The notes under the pieces are model-generated. The model was not told the origin of the DNA. It saw only the letters and a program-made list of their open reading frames with translations, and ran no database searches. Positions 28,211 to 38,547 of a DNA stretch of 64,000 nt are shown here, piece by piece. Position 1 is the stretch's first letter. Each line of letters opens with the position of its first letter. The position numbers were made by a program, and so were the translations under genes. Source of the DNA: Hydractinia symbiolongicarpus (lineage: Eukaryota > Cnidaria > Hydrozoa > Anthoathecata > Hydractiniidae); assembly GCF_029227915.1 (NCBI RefSeq), contig NC_079881.1, positions 3,470,001 through 3,534,000 of the forward strand, written 5' to 3'.

Positions 28211-28797
28211 TCGTTTGGCCTACTTACACACTTTATTTAGACTTTGGACCCTAACACAATATGAAGCTCTTAAACCTTGTCTAGTCTTCCTTATTTATAT
28301 GTTTTCACCTCTGTTTCTCACCCTTTCTACTTGATGTTTTTAGATACTGCAAGCTTATAACATACGCGGTTTTGAATTAAAATGTTTTTTGCCGATTATT
28401 CATTCGACATTTAGCAGAAGGAAGCATTTGTGATATGGCATGTTTCATCTTTCGTTTCTTAGTATAGCATTTTCAATATTTCATATATTATACTAGCTTT
28501 GTTGCCTCACCCATTTATACCAATTATCTCCCATTTGAGCGCTTAACTCATGGACACCTATAATCTTATCTTTAGTGTATTTTCACCATTACATCTATGT
28601 GCTTAGCGTTTTTCTTTTTGTTTTGCCTATTCCTTTTCATTTTATTGGATTTTAGAACATCGACGATTTTATATTTAATTGTATATAATGTAGAGTATTT
28701 GATTTTAATTTTAGCAGGACACATTTGAAAAGCAGAAATTTATTCTCAAATGTATATCCTGGGTAAATATTGATGATAAATAAATAAATAAATAAAT
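28211..28797 (+). other. LINE 3' UTR and ATAA-repeat tail
   Basis: AT-rich noncoding sequence follows the broken LINE ORF. It ends in a run of ATAA tetramers (about 28774-28797), the kind of short-repeat 3' end left by target-primed reverse transcription in CR1/L2-like elements. The next base resumes the satellite monomer. Confidence 0.8.
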
Positions 28798-31700
28798 ATT
28801 TCTTGGAGTCCAATTGTGTCACTTATCACACTTACAAAGTCAAAGTCCAAAATCAGTTCAATTAAGTCCCACAGTCAATCGTTTCACTGTTAAAAGCGAT
28901 GCAACCTAGTAATATCAGAAAAATATCGCTAAATACATGTTGGTACGAATATGTGACCCAACCGTTGTAACTCAAACGGATTGATACTGTTAGAAAATCA
29001 ATGAAATGTAGTTTTTGAAACTGTCTCTAAATCTTCAGTGCACGATAGCGGCTAGGGTTGGTCCCGCAGTAAAAATGACTTACTTATCTAAACTTTTAAA
29101 TAAAGGGCTATTACAGAGCCCAGTGTAAATGCTGAGTTCCAGCATTCATGTCAAATGAAGAAGAATGTTATTTCTTTGAGTCCAATTGTGTCATTTATCA
29201 TATTTATAAGGTCACAGTCCAAAATCACTTCAGTTAAGTCCCACAGTCAATCATTTCACTGTTAAAAGCGATGCAACCTAGTAATATCAGAAAATTATCG
29301 CTAAATACATGTTCGTACGAATATGTGACCCAGCCGTTGTAACTCAAACGGACTGACACCGTTAGAAAGACAATGAAATGTAGTTTTTGAAATTGTCTCT
29401 AAATCTTCAGCTCGCGATAGCGGCTAGGGTTGATCCCACAGTAAAAAATGACTTACTTATCTAATCTTTTAAATAAAGGGCTACCACAGAGGCCAGTGTA
29501 ATTGCTGAGTTCCAGCAGTCATGTCAAATTAAGAAGAATGTTATTTCTTTGAGTCCAATTGTGTCATTTATCCTATTTATAAGGTCACAATCAAAAATCA
29601 GTTTAATTAAGTCCCACAGTCAATCGTTTCACTGTTAAAAGCGATGCAACCTAGTAATATCAGAAAAATATCGCTAAATACATGTTGGTATGAATATGTG
29701 ACGCAACCGTTGTAACTCAAATGCACTGACACTGATAGAAAGTCAACGAAATGTAGTTTTTCATAGCGCCCAGTGCAATCACTGAGTTCCGGCAATCATG
29801 TCAAAATAAGAAGAATGTTATTTCTTGGAGTCCAATTGTCTCACTTATCACGTTTAAAAGATCACAGTCCAAAATCAGTTCAATTAAGTCCCAAAGTTAA
29901 TCGCTTCACTGTTAAAGGCGATGCAACCTAGTAATATCAGAAAATTATCGCTAAATACATGTTGGTACGAATATGTGGCGCAACCGTTGTAACTCAAACG
30001 CACTGAGACTGCTAGAACGTCAAGGAAATGTAGTTTTTGAAACTGTCTCTAATTGTTCAGCGCGCCCTAACGGCTATGATTGGTCCCGCAGTACAAAATG
30101 ACTTACTGTCTAAATTTTTCAATAAAGCGCTACCACATCGCCCAGTGTAATCGCTGAGTTCCAGCAATCATGTCAAATTAAGAAGAATGTTATTTCTTGG
30201 AGTCCAATTGTGTCATTTATCACACATACAAAGTCAAAGTCCAAAATCAGTTCAATTAAGTCCCACAGTCAATCGTTTCACTGTTAAAAGCGATGCAACC
30301 TAGAAATATCAGAAAAATATCGCTAAATACATGTTGGTACGAATATGTGACCCAGCAGTTGTAACTCTCACGGATTGATACTGTTAGAAAGTCAATGAAA
30401 TGCAGTTTTTGAAACTGTCTCTAAATCTTCAGCGCGCGATAGCTGCTAGGGTTGGTCCTACAGTAAAAAATGACTTACTTATCTAATCTTTTAAATAAAG
30501 GGCTACCACAGAGCCCAGTGTAATTGCTGAGTTCCAGCATTCATGTCAAATTAAGAAGAATGTTATTTCTTTGAGTCCAATTGTGTCATTTATCACATTT
30601 ATAAGGTCGCAGTCTAAAATCAGTTCAATTAAGTCCCACAGTCAATCGTTTCACTGTTAAAAGCGATGCAACCTAGTAATATCAGAAAAATATCGCTAAA
30701 TACATGTTGGTACGAATATGTGACGCAACCGTTGTAACTCAAATGCACTGACACTGATAGAAAGTCAACGAAATGTAGTTTTTTCATAGCGCCCAGTGCA
30801 ATCACTGAGTTCCGGCAATCATGTCAAAATAAGAAGAATGTTATTTCTTGGAGTCCAATTGTCTCACTTATCACGTTTAAAAGATCACAGTTCAAAATCA
30901 GTTCAATTAAGTCCCAAAGTTAATCGCTTCACTGTTAAAGGCGATGCAACCTAGTAATATCAGAAAATTATCGCTAAATACATGTTGGTACGAATATGTG
31001 GCGCAACCGTTGTAACTCAAACGCACTGAGACTGCTAGAACGTCAAGGAAATGTAGTTTTTGAAACTGTCTCTAATTGTTCAGCGCGCCCTAACGGCTAT
31101 GATTGGTCCCGCAGTACAAAATGACTTACTGTCTAAATTTTTCAATAAAGCGCTACCACATCGCCCAGTGTAATCGCTGAGTTCCAGCAATCATGTCAAA
31201 TTAAGAAGAATGTTATTTCTTGGAGTCCAATTGTGTCATTTATCACACATACAAAGTCAAAGTCCAAAATCAGTTCAATTAAGTCCCACAGTCAATCGTT
31301 TCACTGTTAAAAGCGATGCAACCTAGAAATATCAGAAAAATATCGCTAAATACATGTTGGTATGAATATGTGACGCAACCGTTGTAACTCAAATGCACTG
31401 ACACTGATAGAAAGTCAACGAAATGTAGTTTTTTCATAGCGCCCAGTGCAATCACTGAGTTCCGGCAATCATGTCAAAATAAGAAGAATGTTATTTCTTG
31501 CAGTCCAATTGTCTCACTTATCACGTTTAAAAGATCACAGTCCAAAATCAGTTCAATTAAGTCCCAAAGTTAATCGCTTCACTGTTAAAGGCGATGCAAC
31601 CTAGTAATATCAGAAAATTATCGCTAAATACATGTTGGTACGAATATGTGGCGCAACCGTTTTAACTCAAACGCACTGAGACTGCTAGAACGTCAAGGAA

Positions 31701-33642
31701 ATGTAGTTTTTGAAACTGTCTCTAATTGTTCAGCGCGCCCTAACGGCTATGATTGGTCCCGCAGTACAAAATGACTTACTGTCTAAATTTTTCAATAAAG
31801 CGCTACCACATCGCCCAGTGTAATCGCTGAGTTCCAGCAATCATGTCAAATTAAGAAGAATGTTATTTCTTGGAGTCCAATTGTGTCATTTATCACACAT
31901 ACAAAGTCAAAGTCCAAAATCAGTTCAATTAAGTCCCACAGTCAATCGTTTCACTGTTAAAAGCGATGCAACCTAGAAATATCAGAAAAATATCGCTAAA
32001 TACATGTTGGTACGAATATGTGACCCAGCAGTTGTAACTCTCACGGATTGATACTGTTAGAAAGTCAATGAAATGCAGTTTTTGAAACTGTCTCTAAATC
32101 TTCAGCGCGCGATAGCTGCTAGGGTTGGTCCTACAGTAAAAAATGACTTACTTATCTAATCTTTTAAATAAAGGGCTACCACAGAGCCCAGTGTAATTGC
32201 TGAGTTCCAGCATTCATGTCAAATTAAGAAGAATGTTATTTCTTTGAGTCCAATTGTGTCATTTATCACATTTATAAGGTCGCAGTCTAAAATCAGTTCA
32301 ATTAAGTCCCACAGTCAATCGTTTCACTGTTACAAGCAATGCAACCTAGTAATATCAGAAAATTATCGCTAAATACATGTTGGTACGAATATGTGACCCA
32401 GCCGTTGGAGCTCAAACGGACTGAAACCGTTAGAAAGACAATGAAACGTAGTTTTTGAAATTGTCTCTATTTCTTCATCGCGCTCTAACGGCTAGACTTG
32501 GTCCCGCAGTAAGAAATGACTTACTTATCTTAATTTTAAAATAAAGGATTACCACAGCGACCAGTGTAATTGCTGAATTCCAGCATTCATGTCAAATTAA
32601 GAAGATTGTTTTTTCATGGAGTCCAATTGTGTCACTTATCATTCTCACAAAATCAAAGTCCAAAATCAGTTCATTTAAGTCCCACAGAAAACTGTTTCAC
32701 CGTTAAAAGCAATGCAACCTAGTAATACCGGAAAAATATCACTAAATGCATGTTGGTAGGAATATGTGACGCAACTATTGTAACTCAAACGGATTGATAG
32801 TGTTAGGACGTCAATGAAATGTAGTTTTTGAAACTGTCTCTATTTGTTCAGCGCGCCCTAACGGCTACGATTGGTCCCACAGTTCAAAATGACTTATTTA
32901 TCTATAGTTTTAAATAAAGCGCTACCACAGCGCCCAGTGTAATGGCTGAGTTCCAGCAATCATGTCAAATTAAGAAGAATGTTATTTCTTTGAGTCGAAT
33001 TGGCACACTTATCACATTTATCAGTTCGCAGTCCAAAATCAATTCAACTAAGTCCCACAGTTAATCCTTTCACTGTTAAAAGCGATACAACCTAGTAATA
33101 TCGGAAAAATATCACTATATGTTTGTTTGTACAAATATGTGAAGCAACCATTGTAACTCAAACGGATTGATACTGTTAGAAATTCAATGAAATATAGTTT
33201 TTGAAACTGTTTCTAAATCTTCAGCGCGCGATAACGGCTAGGCTTAGTCCCACAGTAAAAAATGACTTATTTATCTAAGCTGTTAAATAAAGGGCTACCA
33301 CAGCGCCCAGTGTAATCTCTGAGTTCCGACAATTATGTCAAGTTAAGAAGAATGTTATTTCTCGGAGTCCAATTGTGTCAATTATCCCACTTACAAAGTC
33401 AAAGTCCAAAATCAGTTCAATTAAGTCCCACAGTCAATCGTTTCACTCTTAAAAGCGATGCAATCTAGTAATATCACAAAATTATCGCTAAATACATATT
33501 GGTACAAATATGTGACCCAACCGTTGTAACTCAAACGGACTGACACCGTTAGAAAGTCAATGAAATATAGTTTTTGAAACTGTCTCTATTTCTTCAGGGT
33601 GCGCTAACGGCTAGGATTGGTCCCGCAGTAAAAAATGACTTA
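28798..33642. repeat. Satellite array, block 2 (~13 diverged monomers)
   Basis: The same ~373-bp satellite continues after the LINE, in the same orientation, and ends mid-monomer after aaaaaatgacttat at about 33642, where unique sequence starts. Monomers here are more diverged from each other than in block 1, as expected at the edge of an array where homogenisation is weaker. Several carry private variants (tccggcaatcatg, cacgtttaaaagatcac, gatagcggct). No gene is present. Confidence 0.95.
29690..31700. repeat. Amplified internally deleted satellite monomer
   Basis: A junction in which the monomer jumps from gtagttttt straight to catagcgcccagtgcaatc, removing about 96 bp, occurs at 29762, 30785 and 31435. 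Spacings are 1,023 and 650 bp, equal to two full monomers plus one short one, or one full plus one short. The identical junction shows that the deletion happened once and was then spread by tandem amplification. Confidence 0.85.
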
Positions 33643-33929
33643 TGATAGGGCTCCATTTGCAAGTCTGTAACATGTATACGGCTGCAGTTTCCTCACATGC
33701 ACCCATTCCACAATTCTTTTGTCTCCTTTATCTTAAATATAAACTGGAAAGGTTTTTTATTTAACCGTTACTTGGAGATTGGATAGTCTGTTAAAAAACT
33801 CTTTTAGGCTTTAATATCAAGCAACATAATATCTTTTTTTTTCGAGCGTGCCAAAAACGGTACAGAATTCACTATAGTCTCTGCGAGTGCTTTACAAAAG
33901 TAATGTGCGTAATGTGTACAACCCTGGGT
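33643..33929. other. Unique AT-rich sequence, no feature seen
   Basis: Sequence between the satellite edge and the GPCR remnant. I see no open frame, repeat or RNA signature. It would be the 3' flank of the minus-strand GPCR. Confidence 0.6.
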
Positions 33930-34815
33930 TTACAAATGACGTAACATATCGTAAAATGTATATCGCCTCGAAAACAGTAACAGAAATGCTGTTAAAAAGA
34001 GTACTGTAAAACACAATAATTACGTGCATAATAAAAACGGTGTAGACAGCATAACAAAACATGAAAACATTAGGGAGTATGTTAACACTGCTTTTCTTAC
34101 TTCGTGAAATCCTGCTGTTTGTCGTGAAGGTGTATGCTTCACTAGGTCATTGACCAACGTAATAATTGATACATACTGTATAAATAGTACTATGGACGGA
34201 AATAAGACAAATGCAATCAACAACACACAGGTATAAACTTTGTTGTGGGGTAATTTGTCTGTCTCATTCCACCATATGAAATCTAAAAGTACCAGGAATA
34301 TAGAAGACATCCAAACAATAACAACAGCTAATATTGTTCGTTTTCTTGTGACAATGGAAAAATACCTTAATGCATGAAACAAAACTATCTGTAGATAGCA
34401 TTATAAAATGTCCAACGGCTGCTAGAATGGTAAACCTTGACATGAAAAGTGAAACGGCCATAAATCTTAAGAATTTATCTTGTTTTGTGACATTTTGTAT
34501 TGTGCATCCAATGATTTTAAAATGCAAGTATGGAAGAATATGGAGTATAATGGTGAATCCAGATAACAGATCGTTGATGGCAAAACTTCTCAAATTCGCT
34601 GACCTTTTGAATAATAGAATTACAACCAAATTGATGGATATAACCAATATAGCGACTGTTAATGCTGGTATATGAAAAGTAGTTTTAAAAGAGAAGTAAC
34701 ATGCATCATTTATCCCTAGTGTGTGATTGGATGCATTTTGTGATGTAATGCACATTTTAGAAGTCTCATCACCCTCAGTTTTTGCTAACATTATTCCTCG
34801 AATGCTCTGGCGCAT
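33930..34815 (-). pseudogene. Class A (rhodopsin-like) GPCR, frameshifted and interrupted
   Basis: It starts at ATG 34815. The N-terminus has two N-glycosylation sites (NAS, NHT), TM1 with N1.50 (SINLVVILLF), TM2 with D2.50 (AINDLLSG), the ECL1/TM3 cysteine (IIGCT), then TM3 ending in LSTDSF where DRY/DRF is expected. At about 34380-34400 the frame shifts: HALRYFSIVTRKR, TM4 with W4.50 (VIVWMSS), TM5 with P5.50 (FVLFPSIV) and TM6 (LSTPFLL) lie in another frame that ends at TAA 34020-34022. Beyond the TAA the frame stays open for 32 codons: a hydrophobic segment and a basic, helix-8-like SRRYTFYDMLRHL, stopping at 33930. NPxxY is not recognisable. One indel plus one stop suggests a pseudogene or sequence errors. 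The ligand is unknown. Length is close to a single-exon cnidarian receptor. Confidence 0.8.
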
Positions 34816-35880
34816 TCCTTAGCATGTAAGCATTGGTATGAACAAGTTTTGTACATATTTTATTTAATTATACGATGTTTTTTCAAACCTTGTGAGAATT
34901 TTTTAGGCCTTGTCTCCACTTCGAGTAATCTTTGTTGTTGTAAGTGAGAATTTGGCTTTATATTTCAACATTTTTTATTTCTGTTACAAGTAAAATAATG
35001 AACCAAGCATATATTACTTTCACGTTGTTGTGCAGTGTATGACATTTTATCTGGCGCAAGACACGGGAGCCCGCGACTTTCATGAAAATTTGGCCAGTTT
35101 ACAGTGATTTTTTTAAAACGGTTTATTTCCTTGATAGGACGAAGTAAACTTTGCTTTCAAGTTATACACGTGATGTTTGTCGGAAACAGTTAGGTGGATC
35201 AGGGGCAATCTCGGGGGGCACAAGCGCTTTTTTGCATTCAGGAGACTGGGCCGACACTTACTACATCGTGTAGAGTTTAAAAATTCTTTTCAAAGAAATC
35301 ATTTTAAAAGGGAGTGCAAATAAAGTCCTCTAGAAAACACATTTGTTTTTTAAATTTGTGTTTATTGAAGACAATTTATTACAATGTTAGTGGAGTCTTT
35401 ACAATATAGAAAATTGATATGAGATTAGTTATGAGATATTACTCAAATTTTTTGGTATCATATCTTTCTCTAAACACAAAACATTTTATTTTGCATTAAC
35501 ATTTATCCTTTTAATTCATTGTCAGCTACGTCTCTAAACGCAAACAGGGTTGCTTTTGTTTTATGAACGATAGGCTTTTCATAAGAGAAAGAAGCTAAGG
35601 TAAAATAAGTGTTTGTTTAGCTAAATGAAACACAAAATGTTTTTAATCAAGCCTTCTGACGCTACAAAAAATTGTTTTACATTCATTTTTTTACAATTAT
35701 TTTGTGCATTACTTAAAGGTTTTTTAAAAAAGATATTTATTTGTTTATGGGTTATACTCTTTTACTATATGTCTTGAATTACTTTTTCAAATTTGTCATA
35801 TATTCAATATTTCTATTTTTTGTGATGACGTCATCATGCAATTTGTTTTTTATTTCCTTTCATCGCGATATTTAAAATTC
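34816..35880. other. Intergenic, AT-rich, nothing recognised
   Basis: No coding-like frame, RNA gene or long repeat was seen. The part next to 34816 would be the promoter side of the GPCR remnant; no clear core promoter stands out. Confidence 0.5.
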
Positions 35881-36006
35881 AAATTACATTGGCGTCCTGG
35901 TAAATTACATTGGCGTCCTGGTAAATTACATTGGCGTCCTGGTAAATTACATTGGCGTCCTGGTAAATTACATTGGCGTCCTGGTAAATTACATTGGCGT
36001 CCTTGT
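35881..36006. repeat. 21-bp minisatellite, six copies
   Basis: Six exact-length 21-bp units (aaattacattggcgtcctgg plus t) start at 35881, 35902, 35923, 35944, 35965 and 35986. The first five are identical and the last has a terminal change (ccttgt). Because 21 is a multiple of three, a plus frame through it stays open and would encode a repeated heptapeptide with HWRPG. No splice sites or codon signal support a gene. Confidence 0.95.
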
Positions 36007-36535
36007 TCCACCTTCTAGGGACCCTTGAATCTGAGTTCCAATCTTCCTATATACCAGATAAAAGAGAATTTAAATCCGTATGTTTGATTGTTGATGATAA
36101 AAGATAACAAAAACATGTATCATTGAAATACCTAAGATGCAATTATTATTTTGACTATTAAAAATCAGTTCAAAAGCGATGCGCAAAATACAATAATTTT
36201 AATCTTAATTCAATGTTTACAATTATATTTGTAATCAACTAATCTTTTAAAGAAGATATCAAAGGCAAAAGTGTGTCAATATGCAATTAAAATGGCGATA
36301 CGTTTAATGAATGCTAGCATATAAATAGCTGTTTGGGTGCATGCGAAAAAATTCCGAATATTTCTATCTTTTAAATATCGTTTAGCAAATTTTCACGTCG
36401 AATTTGCCAATCGATTTAGCAGTCGCGATAAAAATAACGGTTTGTAAGAAAACAGTGATTTGAAAAAAGCGAATATTTCCAAAAAAATAGTCCCTTGAAA
36501 ACGCTCTTATTTAGAAAGTTATTGCTAGTGTTCTC
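36007..36535. other. Probable 3' flank of the 87-residue gene
   Basis: AT-rich sequence between the minisatellite and the stop of the minus-strand gene. It would hold that gene's 3' UTR. No other feature was seen. Confidence 0.5.
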
Positions 36536-36918
36536 TCAGTCGCCACCACAACTTCCGCCACCACAACCACCACCACCATCGTCTCCACCGCCACCATCTC
36601 CATCATCCCCCTCATCTCCTTCGTCTTCCTCTTCTTCATTGTCATGAACAGAATGATGATCTCCATCGTCGGAGTTTGAGTCATCGCTTTCTCCTGATCC
36701 GCCGTGTCCTGGCAAATAAAAGAACAGGTGTTAAATTAGTTTATATTTGTAATAATTTTTGATTATGTATCCCTTATAATGTATCACAATATATTTTAAG
36801 TATATACTAAGTTTTAACTATGTATACCATGATGTTTTTTACGACGACCTCCTCCACCTTTTCCTCCTCGTTTGCTGCCACCAGTTTTAGTTTCTTCTAC
36901 TGTAATACACTGTCCCAT
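36536..36918 (-). CDS. Small two-exon gene: MGQC-starting acidic, Gly-rich protein (87 aa)
   Basis: Exon 1 is 36918-36828 and exon 2 is 36708-36536, separated by a 119-bp intron (36827-36709) with GT at the donor (catcatg|gtatac) and a pyrimidine-rich acceptor (cttttatttgccag). The splice joins a glycine codon in frame, and 264 spliced bases give 87 residues plus TGA. The protein begins MGQCITVEET: Gly2, Cys4 and Thr6 fit N-myristoylation with nearby palmitoylation. Then come a Lys/Arg/Gly stretch (GGRRKKHHGHGG), an Asp/Glu-rich stretch (NEEEEDEGDEGDDGDG), and a Gly/Cys tail (GGGGCGGGSCGGD). I infer a membrane-tethered, charge-segregated small protein; no family is recognised. A second acceptor-like site (attattccttag) lies 12 bases before the ATG, implying an upstream noncoding exon or spliced-leader addition. 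Confidence 0.78.
36709..36827 (-). other. Intron of the 87-residue gene
   Basis: 119 bp, GTATAC at the 5' end and TTTGCCAG at the 3' end, AT-rich, interrupting a Gly codon after its first base. Exact frame maintenance across it is the main evidence that the gene is real. Confidence 0.8.
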
Positions 36919-36930
36919 TTTAGTTACAAA

Positions 36931-38318
36931 CTAAGGAATAATTATAATAACAAATACGATGGAGGGTATAAATGTTAAAAAAATACATTCAGTAGCTAGC
37001 TTTGGGTTTCCCGGCACAACAGCCCTACTCAATGGCAATTCAGAAAAGAAAAAATATTCTCACGCTACCAGGTGAAAAACACTTGCAGTAAAAATATCTA
37101 ATTTTCAGACCGAAAACACTGAGAAACGTAGGAGATTTTAACACCTTTCTTTTATTGCTATTGACGAAAACTATTAAATTTTGTCTCCACCCTCTCCTCC
37201 ACCAAAAAAAAGAAAAAAAATTGTACACACTTTGGCAAAGATAAAGGCTACAGTTATATTATGGAATTTAACATAAAATAACATCGTGTTTTTTTTCGCA
37301 AGGATAAGTTACCGTGTGTCGCGTGTTATGTGCGTATTAAACAACTTAATAAAATACAACAAACTAAATATTCAAGTTTTTGCTTAAACTATTAATTTAA
37401 AAAAAAAAATGTGTAGACACAGAAGCAATGTTAGGTTTTATTGCATGGTATGTTTTCTTAACACTTCATACACTTTATTAAATGGCAAGTCGTCTTAAAC
37501 GGTCCTGCTTATTTCATTTTTATAAAAGCGCATGCCATACGGAATATAAAAGCAACTGCAAGTTTTGTTATAGACATTTTAGTAACGTAATCTTTTCTAT
37601 CACCAGGTAGCCATATGAATTCTACGGCCACTATCATTAGCACTTTAGTATTGGTAAAAAGTTGGTATTACCTTTAGTAACGACAATAGTTTGGTATTGA
37701 TAATCATAAGAGAAGTATCGATAATATTATTAGCACTACCGATACTTGCTAAACAATACTTGAAATTTTTAATTATTATTACTACCGTTACTTCTTTTGT
37801 TTTATTATCGATACTATCGATAAAATAATTACTGATTTTATAGTTTGTTGCCCTTTTCTCAAGACCGTGACGTATATAAAAGTTTTCGCATATTTGAAAA
37901 TAAGATGATGTAGTCCAAAAGAAATTCTAATTTTTAAATCTAAAGTCGAACTATTTCCTCAGCCATTTTATTTTGAATTCGGACGAAATTAAAATACTAA
38001 TAAAAGTCTTTCGATAGTTTTACTAACAAAAGTCTTTACTTTGTATACGTTTTCGTTCTAAAATTTCAAAATTTAGTGTTCCAAGTGTTATTGTCCGCCT
38101 TTTTTAAAAAAAGACAGTATATGGCATGTCATTACAAATTTAATAGTAAGGAATGCTTCCCAATTGTGTCAAAAGCGTTATACTTTACCATTGTAAATTA
38201 AATGTAACAATAGTATTGGCTAGCATAAAAAGCAATGTGCAATACTGGAAAAAAGAACAGATTAAGTATAGGACGCCAGCTAGCTACGTACCTAGCTAGC
38301 TAAGGATTGCTCCCTCAC
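36931..38318. other. Intergenic, with a cluster of TATCGATA-like palindromes
   Basis: No convincing gene. Between about 37640 and 37830 short palindromic motifs of the tatcgata / accgata type recur (agtatcgata, tattatcgata, actatcgataa), resembling a decayed short tandem repeat or a cluster of factor sites. The stretch also contains long A and T runs and a palindrome around gctagctacgtacctagc at 38279-38302. It would include the upstream region of the 87-residue gene. Confidence 0.4.
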
Positions 38319-38547
38319 GATCTATGTTTCCCGCTAACTTCTTTTCTCTGAGATTGATACCTGACTAAAAAACGTGATGAAGTACTTAGTTTTAAGTTCA
38401 GAGTACACAAAGCTTTGTTATCCTTAAAGTGTAACCTACACAGAATAAAAATATTAGTGACAAACATTATAACGAATATTCCACTCCAATTTTTTAAAAT
38501 GGCCTTTCTGTTCAGCAACTGTGCCACTTGGGCGACAATAAGGACAC
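38319..38547 (-). other. Possible coding exon with a signal-anchor segment
   Basis: On the minus strand an acceptor-like site (accctttctaag) precedes 38547 and a donor-like site (gatc|gtgagg) follows 38319. Between them one frame is open and encodes a hydrophobic segment (IFVIMFVTNIFILC) followed by a basic, Ser-rich stretch ending near KEVSGKHRS. This layout resembles the anchor of a Golgi type II enzyme, but no ATG precedes the hydrophobic part in this frame and no partner exon was found. Treat it as a candidate exon only. Confidence 0.3.

Larger units (their letters stand above)
25138..28797 (+). mobile_element. CR1/L2-like non-LTR retrotransposon inserted in the satellite
   Basis: The element has a very short leader, an AP-endonuclease/reverse transcriptase ORF (broken), a 3' UTR of about 560 bp, and a 3' tail of ATAA tetramers. 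The satellite reads into ...aagaatgtt at 25020 and resumes with atttcttggag at 28798. These two ends rebuild an ordinary monomer with no bases lost or duplicated, so 25021-28797 is one insertion event without a visible target-site duplication. No separate ORF1 lies upstream, so the element is either 5'-truncated or of an ORF2-only type. The clade is judged from domain order and RT motifs, not from a tree. Confidence 0.9.

Noticed and set aside
29607-29795. 62-codon minus-strand frame in satellite block 2
   Set aside because: Lies wholly in satellite; no codon signal.
1-33642. Hammerhead ribozyme inside the satellite monomer, as in some animal satellites
   Set aside because: The nearest match (cactgatagaaag) lacks the CTGANGA core and the paired GAAA/cleavage-site arrangement; the reverse strand also lacks it.
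1-33642. Pol III B box in the monomer (ggtacgaatat)
   Set aside because: Three mismatches to the core consensus and no A box at suitable spacing.
1-33642. CRISPR-like array
   Set aside because: No short repeat/unique spacer pattern; the unit is a contiguous ~373-bp satellite.
34370-34675. 101-codon plus frame over the GPCR
   Set aside because: Antisense shadow of the receptor's transmembrane regions.
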